DNA of 7,308 bases from an uncultured Eubacteriales bacterium (GCA_902474785.1 CABRXB010000052.1:1-7308); one strand, 5' to 3'; positions 1 to 6,352 are shown, counted from the first letter of the stretch. A program made the numbers and translations. Notes: a model not told the origin generated them from the letters alone.

Positions 1-225
1 GGGCTGTTTCCAAACTGCGCCGCCTCGGTTTTGCTCACCGAGCTGCTGCTCGAGGGCAGCATCAGCTTTGGCTCGGCTGTGGCCGGGCTGTGCACCGGCG
101 CGGGGCTCGGCCTTGTGGTGCTCTTTGAGCAAAACAAAAACCGAAAAGACAATGTTCGTCTGCTGCTGTGGCTCTATGCCGTGGGCGTTGCGGCGGGTCT
201 GCTGCTCCAGCTCTGGGTGAGCTAG
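1..225 (+). CDS. C-terminal part of a putative metal (Mn/heavy-metal) exporter membrane protein, 5' truncated
   Basis: The frame is open from the first base and ends at TAG (223-225), giving the last 74 residues of a protein that starts outside the window. The visible part opens with a [10 protein letters not shown] stretch and then has a hydrophobic, Gly-rich segment (about residues 16-44), a short basic loop (EQNKNRKDN) and a final hydrophobic helix (about residues 52-73). The PNCA motif followed by a Ser/Gly-rich helix, and the short charged loop before the last helix, resemble the C-terminus of the 10-TM putative heavy-metal/manganese exporters (ArsP_2-like, often named 'putative manganese transporter' in Clostridia). 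This is recognition from memory on a fragment, so the substrate is uncertain. It would act in the cytoplasmic membrane. It is convergent with the minus-strand operon that ends at 749. Confidence 0.6.
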   Translation, partial: GLFPNCAASVLLTELLLEGSISFGSAVAGLCTGAGLGLVVLFEQNKNRKDNVRLLLWLYAVGVAAGLLLQLWVS

Positions 226-550
226 CGGACTTTTGCCTGCGCGTTGCCGACAGGCCCCGCACGGACGCCGCGCGCAGTCTTTCGGGCTGTCGATTTCTTC
301 AGCATCCCGTCAGGCCGCCTTTTGTAAAACAAGTTTTTTGTGCTTTTTCAATGCCTGTTAGCGTTGTTTGACGACATTCCATATCGCGCTGGATCGGGTC
401 ATCGGTCATGCGGCGCATTCATGCGAGTTTTCAACCGCTTGTTGACGGGGCTGACGTTTCCGCGACGCCGCACTCGGATCTTTTGCGCGGGCGGCTCCAG
501 CGGGCGGCCCCATTTGGTTTGCGCCGCCGTCCCCCAGGGGAGCCTTACGC

Positions 551-600
551 AAAGCCCTGCGCGCAAACCACGGGACGCGAGGGCTTTCTTCTCCTTTTGG
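551..600 (+). terminator. Terminator-like hairpin, plus strand
   Basis: AAAGCCCT (551-558) pairs with AGGGCTTT (580-587). The stem continues with CGCG (560-563) against CGCG (576-579), broken only by a bulged G at 559, giving about 12 bp around a 12-nt loop. The sequence after it is pyrimidine-rich (CTTCTCCTTTT). On the minus strand no T-run follows, so it would act on plus-strand transcripts, presumably from the exporter gene ending at 225. It lies about 325 nt beyond that stop, which is far. Confidence 0.5.
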
Positions 601-699
601 CGCCGGCCATCGTCTCCTGTGCGGCTCTTTGCATTTGAACGCGCTTCGGCTTTCGGCCCGCTTTCCGGGCCAAACATGCCCGTTTTATCAGACAGCAAA

Positions 700-741
700 G
701 GCTCGTCGCTCCCGCGAAACAGGGAAGCGCGAGCCTTTTTT
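700..741. terminator. Intrinsic terminator between convergent genes, probably bidirectional
   Basis: GGCTCG (700-705) pairs with CGAGCC (730-735), and CGCT/CCC pairs with GGG/AGCG inside it, with one bulge on each arm. The stem is about 13 bp around an 8-nt loop (714-721). A run of six T follows on the plus strand (736-741). On the minus strand the same stem is followed only by a short T3 (CCTTTG). It lies eight bases beyond the stop of the editing gene (749), so it probably ends that operon as well as plus-strand readthrough. Confidence 0.7.
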
Positions 742-748
742 GCGCGGG

Positions 749-1240
749 TCAAAGCGGGACAATCGTCACCTTGTTGGGCAGAGAGGCGAAAAAGGTGCGC
801 AGATCGTCCGGCGTCATCCACAGGGTGGCGGTGTTGTCGCAGGGGTGGACGCCCAGCGCCGGGTATGCGAGCAGCGCCTCGTCGACCAGCACTTCGACCT
901 CCTTTGCCTCTTCGTGCAGCAGACCAAGCACCGTGACTGCGCCCGGCGTCAGTCCCAGATACTTCAAAAGTCTCTCAGGCGAGGCAAAGGAGAGCTTGGA
1001 GGAGCCCAACGGGACGCGCAGCGCGGCGAGGTCGGCCGACTTGTCGTGCGGCAGCATCACGAGAAAATGGCGGCGGCCCTTGTCGTCGCGCAAAAAGAGG
1101 TTCTTGACCACCTCGCCCTTCAGCGTCACGCCAAGGCTCTCCATCTCATCAATGGTGAAGACGGCGGGGTGGCGCACCATATCGCAGGAGATGCCCAGCG
1201 CCGCCAGCGCCCGCACTGTTTTCTCAATGGTCGATTCCAT
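749..1240 (-). CDS. Free-standing prolyl-tRNA editing protein, ProXp-ala / PrdX type (YbaK/EbsC domain)
   Basis: The 163-residue protein is a single YbaK/aminoacyl-tRNA editing domain, the usual size for ProXp-ala. Proteins of this family hydrolyse mischarged Ala-tRNA(Pro) in the cytoplasm. Visible landmarks are HPAVFT near residues 24-29, the VVKNLFL block with Lys46 (a conserved lysine of the family), LPHDKSAD (64-71), LGSSKLSFAS (78-87), LGLTPG (95-100) and GVHPCDNTAT (130-139). One oddity is TVLGL at 103-107, where many relatives have a Thr-Pro. The start is clear: AGGAGG lies five bases before the ATG. That ATG directly follows the TAA of the upstream CorC gene, so the two are translationally coupled. 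The nearby ProRS (4693-6132) lacks its own editing domain, so this protein probably edits for it in trans. The family is well supported. The Ala specificity, as against YbaK-type Cys editing, is inferred from the PrdX-like sequence and the partner. Confidence 0.85.
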   Translation of the reverse strand: MESTIEKTVRALAALGISCDMVRHPAVFTIDEMESLGVTLKGEVVKNLFLRDDKGRRHFLVMLPHDKSADLAALRVPLGSSKLSFASPERLLKYLGLTPGAVTVLGLLHEEAKEVEVLVDEALLAYPALGVHPCDNTATLWMTPDDLRTFFASLPNKVTIVPL

Positions 1241-2509
1241 TTAGTCCTCCTCTTGTTCCGGCTCGCGGCGTTCCACCAAAAGGCGGGTCACGCGCAGCTC
1301 GTCCATCTCGGTGACCGTGATGGTCAAGTTTTTATAGTCGAAACTGTCGCCCACCTGCGGAAAGCCCTCGAGCACGTCGATGGCCCAGCCGCCCAGCGTG
1401 ACAAATTCCTCTTCAAAGTCCTTGTCGTCGAGATCCATGAGCTCCAAAAAGTCATAGATGCTCATGGAGCCGCGCACCTCATAGTGCGTCTCGTCGATCT
1501 GACGACACTCGTCGATGATCTCGTCGGTCTCGTCCCAGATGTCGCCCACCAGCTGCTCGAGCACGTCCTCCATGGTGAGAATGCCCAACGTGCCGCCATA
1601 TTCGTCGACCACCACGGCCAGATGCAGCTTGCGCCGCTTCATCTCCGAGAGCACTAGCGGCAAACGCAGCGACTGGGGCACAAAACAGGCGGGGGTGAGA
1701 ATGTCGCGCAGGTCGAAATCCCTGCCCTCGACCATCTTCTTGTAAAAATGGTTGAGCTGCAACACGCCGATGATGTTGTCGATGCTGCCCTCATAGACCG
1801 GGATGCGCGAAAAGGGCGAGTGGTTGACAATGCGCTCCACCTCGTCGAGCGGCTCCTCGATGTCGAGCGCCAGCATGTCGACGCGGTGGGTCGTGATCTC
1901 CTGCGCCTCGATCTCAGAGAACTCAATGGCCGATTGCAGCAGGTCGCTGCGCTCCTCGTCGATCACACCCTCGTCTTCCACCGTTTCGATCAGCGTGACC
2001 AGCTCGTCCTCCGTGACGCCGGCGGGCTGAGGTTTTCCGCCCCACAGCACGGAAATGCGGTCGACCAGCCACAGCACAATCGCAACCAGCGGCGAAAGCA
2101 GCACCATGAGCAGGCGCAGCGGCAGAGCCACGGCCCCGGCAAATCCGTCACAGTGCTGCTTGGCGAGAATCTTGGGCGTGATCTCGCCAAAGAGCAGGAT
2201 GAGCAGCGTGCTGATGAGCGTGGCCCAGGCGGGGCCCGTGGCCTCGCCCACAACGGCGATGGCGGCAAGCGTTGCCACCGACGAGGCCGCCATGTTGACG
2301 AGGTTGTTGCCGATCAGAACAGTGCAAAGCGCGCTGTCGTAGTGCTCGGCGATATAGTCGGTCACGCGCGCGCGAAGGCCCCCCTCCTCCGCCGCCTTTT
2401 TGAGCCGCAGGCGGTTGGCCGAGGCAAAGGCGATTTCAGACCCTGAAAAAAAGGCGGAAAAGGCGATGAGAAAGAGCATGGAAAGAGCGATGGTAGGCCA
2501 ACTGTCCAT
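1241..2509 (-). CDS. CNNM/CorC-family membrane protein, paralogue B (DUF21 + CBS pair + CorC_C)
   Basis: The 422-residue protein has the complete CNNM/HlyC/CorC architecture. The DUF21 membrane domain has helices at about 5-27, 60-88, 93-110 and 124-150, with FSGSEIAFAS (21-30), GNN (67-69) and FGEITPK (107-113). A CBS pair (about 203-326) contains SRIPVYEGSIDNIIGVL and HLAVVVDEYGGTLGI. A C-terminal CorC/HlyC domain (about 336-412) contains the EEFVTLGGW segment. Characterised relatives export or regulate Mg2+ across the cytoplasmic membrane; 'hemolysin' is a legacy name. The frame is open upstream to 2752, but the family begins at MDSWP, matching paralogue A, so ATG 2509 is the likely start. 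Its AGGAG (2525-2529) is an unusually long 15 nt away. It lies 118 bp after paralogue A and abuts the editing gene downstream. The acidic tail ending in EQEED carries the ribosome site of that next gene. Confidence 0.9.
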   Translation of the reverse strand: MDSWPTIALSMLFLIAFSAFFSGSEIAFASANRLRLKKAAEEGGLRARVTDYIAEHYDSALCTVLIGNNLVNMAASSVATLAAIAVVGEATGPAWATLISTLLILLFGEITPKILAKQHCDGFAGAVALPLRLLMVLLSPLVAIVLWLVDRISVLWGGKPQPAGVTEDELVTLIETVEDEGVIDEERSDLLQSAIEFSEIEAQEITTHRVDMLALDIEEPLDEVERIVNHSPFSRIPVYEGSIDNIIGVLQLNHFYKKMVEGRDFDLRDILTPACFVPQSLRLPLVLSEMKRRKLHLAVVVDEYGGTLGILTMEDVLEQLVGDIWDETDEIIDECRQIDETHYEVRGSMSIYDFLELMDLDDKDFEEEFVTLGGWAIDVLEGFPQVGDSFDYKNLTITVTEMDELRVTRLLVERREPEQEED

Positions 2510-2592
2510 GGTGAGACAAATCAACTCCTGTTCAAATGATGAATGATCTCCAAACGACGCCGGCGCGTCGCTTGGCTTTTGGGGTTCAGAGC

Positions 2593-2611
2593 GACGGCAA
2601 CGTTCGCCGTC
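2593..2611. repeat. Small inverted repeat between the CNNM paralogues
   Basis: GACGGC (2593-2598) and GCCGTC (2606-2611) can pair around a 7-nt loop (AACGTTC, itself containing the palindrome AACGTT). It is followed by T4 on the plus strand, where no gene is being read. On the minus strand, the coding direction, no T-run follows. It lies in the 118-bp gap between the two paralogues, so it would be part of the leader of paralogue B mRNA. The function is unknown. Confidence 0.35.
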
Positions 2612-2615
2612 TTTT

Positions 2616-2638
2616 AAAGCCTGACTTTCAGGCTTTTT
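2616..2638. terminator. Perfect hairpin overlapping the stop codon of paralogue A
   Basis: AAAGCCTGA (2616-2624) pairs perfectly with TCAGGCTTT (2628-2636), a 9-bp stem with a 3-nt loop. The minus-strand TGA stop of paralogue A (2628-2630) is part of the stem. On the minus strand the flank is only TTTAAAA, so termination is probably weak or partial. On the plus strand T5 follows (2634-2638), but no plus-strand gene needs ending. It may lower expression of paralogue B and the editing gene relative to paralogue A, or act as an mRNA stabiliser. Confidence 0.5.
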
Positions 2639-3794
2639 GGTCGGCTGCGTCGCCGGATTTGCCGTCGGCTGTTGCGGGGTGCTGCGCCCCGTCGTTGGGC
2701 AAAGAGGCGGGCGCCTCCTGCGCGTCGGTCGCCGACGCCACCTGCTGCCCAAACTCGAGCAGAGCGGGGTTCACCGGCTGCTTTTCGGCCAGCTCCTGCG
2801 CGGGGTCGTCGTCCTCATCCCAGATCTCGCCGACCAGCTCCTCCAAGATGTCCTCCACCGTGACGATGCCCAGCACGCCGCCAAAGTCGTCTCGCACCAC
2901 GGCGAGATGTTGTTTTCGGCCGCTCATCTCGCTGAGCGCATCGTCAATGCGGCGCTTACGGGGCAGGAAATAGGGCGGATCGACAAGCTCGCCAAGAGAC
3001 ACGTCGCCCCCCTGGGCAAGATAGGCTTTGAGATAGCGGCGGATGCCCAGCACGCCCACGATGTTGTCGGGCGTCTTGTCATACACCGGCAGGCGCGAAT
3101 GCCTGCACGAGCGGATGGTGTCTAGGATCTCCTCGCTGCTGTCGTCGAGCGCCAGCGTCACCATGCGGTTGCGCGGGGTGAGCACCTGCTGCACCGTGAT
3201 GTCGTCGAACTCGAGCGCCGAGTGGATGAGGCGGGAGGCCTCCTCCTCGATGCCGCCCTCCTCTCCGATCGACTCAATGATGTCATAGAGCTCGTCCTCG
3301 GTGACGGTGGGGGTGGCGGGCGCGCCGAAGATGCGCGTGATGAACTTTGAGAGGTTGGAAAAAAAGAAGGTCAGGGGGGTGAGCAGCGTCATGAGCAGGC
3401 GCAGCGAGGGCGCCAGCGCCAGCGCCGTGTTTTCAGGATAGGCTCTGGCAAAGCTTTTGGGCAACATTTCGGCTGCAAAAAAGACCACAATCGCCAGCAC
3501 GACTGTGGACACGGCAACAGCCCCCGCACCCCACAGACGCGTGACAAACAGCGTGGTCAGGGATGCGCAGGCGATATGGACGATATTGGTGCCCACGAGA
3601 AGCGTGGTCAAGGCGCGGTCAAAGTCGTCGAGCAGCGCCGCGGCCTTTTGCGCGCGGCGGTTTCCGTCCTCAGCGAGACTCTTGATGCGAATGCGATTGG
3701 CGCTGGCCAGTGCCGTTTCAGCCGTGGCAAAATAGCAGGCCGCCAGAAGCAGCGTTACAATAGAGACAACCGGCAACCAACTGTCGCTGTCCAT
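2628..3794 (-). CDS. CNNM/CorC-family membrane protein, paralogue A (lacks CorC_C domain)
   Basis: The 388-residue first gene of the operon is a paralogue of its downstream neighbour. The DUF21 domain has helices at about 6-28, 60-86, 92-110 and 124-150, with FATAETALAS (22-31), GTN (68-70) and AEMLPKSFA (108-116). A CBS pair (about 200-326) contains SRLPVYDKTPDNIVGVL and HLAVVRDDFGGVLGIVTVED. After EIWDEDDD (323-330) the CorC_C domain of paralogue B is missing. It is replaced by a roughly 58-residue low-complexity tail rich in Ala, Gln, Asp and Pro. The likely role is divalent-cation (Mg2+) export or its regulation at the cytoplasmic membrane. ATG 3794 is chosen because it aligns MDSDSW with MDSW of paralogue B. 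A TTG at 3803, five bases after AGGAG (3809-3813), is a real alternative that adds three residues. The ATG is 14 nt from that site. Confidence 0.88.
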   Translation of the reverse strand: MDSDSWLPVVSIVTLLLAACYFATAETALASANRIRIKSLAEDGNRRAQKAAALLDDFDRALTTLLVGTNIVHIACASLTTLFVTRLWGAGAVAVSTVVLAIVVFFAAEMLPKSFARAYPENTALALAPSLRLLMTLLTPLTFFFSNLSKFITRIFGAPATPTVTEDELYDIIESIGEEGGIEEEASRLIHSALEFDDITVQQVLTPRNRMVTLALDDSSEEILDTIRSCRHSRLPVYDKTPDNIVGVLGIRRYLKAYLAQGGDVSLGELVDPPYFLPRKRRIDDALSEMSGRKQHLAVVRDDFGGVLGIVTVEDILEELVGEIWDEDDDPAQELAEKQPVNPALLEFGQQVASATDAQEAPASLPNDGAQHPATADGKSGDAADQKA

Positions 3795-3831
3795 AGAGGG
3801 CAATCAGACTCCTTCTTGTCAAAATCAATGG

Positions 3832-3886
3832 GGAGGCGGCACGGGAGGGCCGGGTCGTACATGGCGACCCTCCCGCATAAGCCTCC
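3832..3886. repeat. Long imperfect hairpin in the leader of the CNNM operon
   Basis: Three nested stems can form. GGAGGC (3832-3837) pairs with GCCTCC (3881-3886). CGGGAG (3842-3847) pairs with CTCCCG (3870-3875). GGTCG (3853-3857) pairs with CGACC (3865-3869), around a 7-nt loop. That is 17 bp in all, with an internal loop and a 5-nt bulge. No T-run follows on either strand, so it is not a classical terminator. It sits about 40 bp before the start of paralogue A, inside the probable 5' leader. It does not match any riboswitch consensus that I can recall. Confidence 0.5.
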
Positions 3887-4653
3887 AAACACGCCGCCCC
3901 GCACAGGCGGGCTGCAAAGGGACTTATCAGGGAAAGCGGAGGGCGACCGTTTCGCGCAGGCGGCGCGGCGACCGCAGGCAGCTAGGGACCCGCCGGAGAT
4001 TGCAAAATCAAGGCGGGGCTTTGATCTCCATGACGCCGCTGCCCGAACTTGTCTGACGCTGACAAAACGCGTCGCATTGTGTGCCGCTTTGTTTCCCAAG
4101 GGCGTTTGCAAAGGGATTTTTCCGAATGCAGCCAACAGGCGGCGCTCTGCGGCGCTGTGGAATCCGCCGCATCTGTTTTCCTGTCGTATGGGATTTTCCG
4201 AAATCTGCGCCTGGGCGCGGTCGGAAGGCGGCGCCCACGTCGCAAAAATTATCTGTTCTTTTGATATCGCTGCCGTGGCAGTTTTCTGTGCTTGCAAAAA
4301 ACTCTCCCCGCACACTCGGAAAGGGGGCCATCCAAGCGAAAGCCGCCCGGCTTATAGCGGGCCGCTGCAACGGGAGACGGCTGCCAGAAAAAGGCGTTTT
4401 TCAGCGATCGCTTTCCGTCGCCGCCCATCGGCAGCGCGAAAGGCCGACCGCGGCATGATCCTTAGCCGCTGTCAAAATTGCACGGGAGCCCATCTTCTTA
4501 CAGCGCCGTCGGGACGCTGCCCGGCAGGGACTTTGGCCCTGTCTTGCAAAATCCTATGGAAAAGAGCTTGCCTTGTTTCCAAACTCTTTGGCCAAAAGAC
4601 ATTCCTCGTCTCTCAGCTTTCCCGCCGACGCCGCATCTGCTCCTTGCTGAATT
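3887..4653. other. Long non-coding gap between proS and the CNNM operon
   Basis: Frames are open on both strands across much of this stretch, as GC-rich DNA allows, but none has a good ribosome site or a recognisable product. The translations are Arg/Ala/Pro/Cys-rich and read like random sequence. It holds small dyads: 4148-4171 (TGCGGCG/CGCCGCA), 4212-4237 (TGGGCGC/GCGCCCA) and ATCAA/TTGAT near 4009-4025. A short near-repeat, GGGATTTTTCCGAA (about 4113) and GGGATTTTCCGAAA (about 4190), is also present. I see no tRNA, known RNA or promoter good enough to call. It may be a decayed gene, a small-RNA locus or a long leader. Confidence 0.5.
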
Positions 4654-4684
4654 AAAAAATTTTTTATTCCTGTGGCCTTGCCAC
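4654..4684 (-). terminator. Possible proS terminator
   Basis: Reading the minus strand past the proS stop, GTGGC pairs with GCCAC around a 3-nt loop (4672-4684). After six further bases come A6 and then T6 (4665-4654). The T-run is 12 nt beyond the small stem, which is not classical. The A6T6 block and its flanks can also fold on themselves into an AT-rich hairpin. It lies within 10-40 bases of the stop, where a terminator is expected. Confidence 0.4.
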
Positions 4685-4692
4685 TTCAGAAA

Positions 4693-6132
4693 TCAATAGG
4701 CTTTGCCCCAGATCACCATGGTTTTTGCGGGCTTGCCGCAGATGGGGCAGACATCGCCAAGATTCTCCTGCGCAAAGGGCATACACCGGCTGGTCAGCCC
4801 CGCCTGCTCCTTCATGGCCTCCTCACAGGCCAGTTCACCGCACCACATGGTTTTGATAAAGCCGTTGCCGGCGGCGGACTGCTCTTTGATTTCCTCCATG
4901 GTGCGCGCGGCGGTGGTGCGCGCCTCACGGTTTTGCAGCGCCTTTTCGTACAGGCGCGCACGGTAGGTCTCGAGCAGCTCGGAAACGCGCTGCGCCAGCT
5001 CGTCCATGGCAACCACCGTCTTTTCTCTGTTGTCGCGCGAGACCACAACGCAGGTGCCGGCCTCGATGTCGCGCGGGCCGATCTCCACGCGCAGCGGCAC
5101 GCCCTTCATCTCATACTCGGAAAACTTCCAGCCGGGGGAGGCGTCGCTGTCGTCAAGCTTGACGCGAAGGCCCGCAGCGCGCAGCGCGTCGCAAAGGGCC
5201 TTTGCCTGTTCGAGCACGCCGCCCTTGTGGAAGGCGATGGGCAGCACCACGACCTGAATGGGCGCAACGGCAGGGGGCAGAACAAGGCCGTTGTCGTCCC
5301 CGTGGGTCATGATGATGCCGCCGATAATGCGCGTCGACATGCCCCAGGAGGTCTGATGCGGGTATTTGAGCTGATTGTCTTTATCGGTAAACGTGATGTC
5401 AAAGGCCTTGGCGAAGCCATCTCCAAAATAGTGGGAGGTGCCCGACTGAAGCGCCTTTCCGTCGTGCATCATGGCCTCGATGGTGTAGGTCGCCTCGGCG
5501 CCGGCAAACTTCTCCTTGTCGGTCTTGCGGCCGCGCACCACGGGCATGGCAAGCTGCTCCTGCGCAAAGTCGGCATACACGCCGAGCATGCGCTCGGTCT
5601 CCTCAATGGCTTCCTCGGGCGTGGCGTGCATGGTGTGCCCCTCCTGCCAGAGGAATTCCGCCGTGCGCAAAAAGGGACGGGTCGACTTTTCCCAGCGCAC
5701 CACCGAGCACCACTGGTTGTAGAGCTTGGGCAAATCGCGGTAGGAGTGGATGACATTGGCATAGTGCTCGCAAAAGAGCGTTTCCGAAGTGGGCCGCACG
5801 CAAAGACGCTCGGCGAGCTGCTCGCTGCCGCCCATCGTGACCCAGGCCACCTCGGGGGCAAAGCCCTCCACATGGTCTTTTTCCTTTTGCAGCAGGCTCT
5901 CGGGGATGAACATGGGCATCATGACGTTTTCATGTCCGAGCTCTTTGAACCTGGCGTCGAGAATCCTTTGAATGTTTTCCCAGATGGCATAGCCATAGGG
6001 CCGCAAAACGCAGCAGCCGCGCACGCTGGAGTAGTCGATGAGCTCCGCTTTTTTGACAATATCGGTATACCATTTGGCGAAGTCCACCTCGCGCGAGGTG
6101 ATCTCCTGCACCAGCTTGTCGTCTTTTTTCAT
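4693..6132 (-). CDS. proS: Proline--tRNA ligase, archaeal/eukaryal-type architecture without INS editing domain
   Basis: The 479-residue class II synthetase charges tRNA(Pro) with proline in the cytoplasm. The catalytic core spans about 15-290. Motif 1 lies around [12 protein letters not shown] (66-77). RPTSET (113-118) and the motif 2 region [20 protein letters not shown] (146-165) follow. Motif 3 is around GMSTRIIGG to [10 protein letters not shown] (264-287). The anticodon-binding domain is at about 290-400. A C-terminal zinc-type domain (about 405-479) has Cys431, Cys436, Cys450, Cys462 and Cys465, and ends in the Ala-Tyr typical of this class. Only about 100 residues separate motifs 2 and 3, so the roughly 180-residue INS editing domain of the common bacterial ProRS is absent. 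The family length is normal and no lesion is seen. AGGAG (6145-6149) lies 12 nt before ATG 6132. A near-consensus promoter at 6203-6231 gives a leader of about 60 nt, too short for a T-box. Confidence 0.96.
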   Translation of the reverse strand: MKKDDKLVQEITSREVDFAKWYTDIVKKAELIDYSSVRGCCVLRPYGYAIWENIQRILDARFKELGHENVMMPMFIPESLLQKEKDHVEGFAPEVAWVTMGGSEQLAERLCVRPTSETLFCEHYANVIHSYRDLPKLYNQWCSVVRWEKSTRPFLRTAEFLWQEGHTMHATPEEAIEETERMLGVYADFAQEQLAMPVVRGRKTDKEKFAGAEATYTIEAMMHDGKALQSGTSHYFGDGFAKAFDITFTDKDNQLKYPHQTSWGMSTRIIGGIIMTHGDDNGLVLPPAVAPIQVVVLPIAFHKGGVLEQAKALCDALRAAGLRVKLDDSDASPGWKFSEYEMKGVPLRVEIGPRDIEAGTCVVVSRDNREKTVVAMDELAQRVSELLETYRARLYEKALQNREARTTAARTMEEIKEQSAAGNGFIKTMWCGELACEEAMKEQAGLTSRCMPFAQENLGDVCPICGKPAKTMVIWGKAY

Positions 6133-6202
6133 GTTGTTCCAACACTCCTGTAAAGATGGACCCGGCTACAGTCCCGGGCTTCCCTCGTTTTTCATACAGC
6201 TC

Positions 6203-6231
6203 ATTATACTAGATATTTTCGCCCGCGACAA
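6203..6231 (-). promoter_or_regulatory. sigma-70/A-type promoter of proS
   Basis: On the minus strand, TTGTCG (6231-6226) is followed after exactly 17 bases by a perfect TATAAT (6208-6203). Transcription would begin near 6196, giving a leader of about 63 nt before the proS ATG at 6132. The leader contains a small CCCGG/CCGGG hairpin (6161-6178). Confidence 0.8.
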
Positions 6232-6260
6232 GAGAAACGCTCCAAAAACTTCGGTCTTAC

Positions 6261-6289
6261 TTGTTTTTGCCCGGCAAAGTCGATATAAT
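6261..6289 (+). promoter_or_regulatory. sigma-70/A-type promoter of the phosphatase gene
   Basis: On the plus strand, TTGTTT (6261-6266) is followed after 17 bases by a perfect TATAAT (6284-6289). Transcription would start near 6296, about 57 nt before ATG 6353. The promoter is back-to-back with that of proS, with about 30 bp between the two -35 boxes. An AGGAG at 6291-6295 would lie at or before the transcript start, so it is unlikely to serve as a ribosome site. Confidence 0.75.
6266..6278. promoter_or_regulatory. 13-bp palindrome in the promoter spacer, candidate operator
   Basis: TTTGCC-C-GGCAAA is a perfect inverted repeat with 6-bp arms and a single central base. It overlaps the last base of the -35 box and fills much of the spacer of the rightward promoter, where a bound repressor would block polymerase. 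It is about 35 bp behind the proS -35 box. No regulator gene is visible in the window, so the operator role is inference. Confidence 0.4.
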
Positions 6290-6352
6290 GAGGAGAGAAA
6301 CCCTCAAAATCATGCGACAAAACACCCTCTCGGGTACAAAGGAAGTGAGCCG

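Larger units (their letters stand above)
226..748. other. Intergenic gap between convergent genes
   Basis: No believable gene is present. The open frames here lack a credible ribosome site, and their translations are Arg/Pro/Ala-rich as expected of GC-rich non-coding DNA. The stretch holds two strong hairpins (551-587 and 700-735), listed separately, and a weaker one at 655-671 (GGCCCG/CGGGCC, loop of five). A perfect 11-bp palindrome, ATGCGGCGCAT, lies at 408-418. The convergent orientation of the flanking genes explains the terminators but not the full 520-bp length. Confidence 0.6.

Noticed and set aside
629..1657. 342-residue plus-strand open frame opposite the editing and CorC genes
   Set aside because: It is antisense to two recognised genes and His/Gln/Arg-rich, as expected of a complementary-strand artefact.
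2510..2752. N-terminal extension of CorC paralogue B by 81 residues (frame open to 2752)
   Set aside because: The extension is Arg/Pro-rich, overlaps the 3' end of paralogue A out of frame and matches nothing in the family. The protein family begins at MDSWP.
3795..3890. Mg2+ (M-box) or Mn2+ (yybP-ykoY) riboswitch before the CNNM operon
   Set aside because: Conserved core sequences of these classes were not recognised; only a simple nested hairpin is seen.
4008..4370. Possible 120-residue minus-strand gene in the large gap
   Set aside because: No ribosome site, no motif, and competing open frames exist on both strands, so nothing favours it as a real gene.
3576..4655. 359-residue plus-strand open frame spanning the start of paralogue A and the gap
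   Set aside because: Its first part is antisense to a clear membrane protein and the rest is Arg/Ala/Cys-rich with no motif. No ribosome site precedes the start.
4672..6153. 493-residue plus-strand open frame opposite proS
   Set aside because: It is the antisense shadow of proS; its translation is Gly/His/Val-rich with no known motif, and proS is unambiguous on the other strand.
6133..6200. T-box leader controlling proS
   Set aside because: The predicted leader is only about 63 nt, far shorter than a T-box, and no T-box sequence or terminator/antiterminator pair is present.
6261..6352. Upstream starts (TTG 6261, ATG 6288 or ATG 6312) for the phosphatase in its main frame
   Set aside because: The first two fall inside the -35 and -10 boxes of the promoter. 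ATG 6312 lacks a ribosome site in the predicted transcript, and none gives the family N-terminus.
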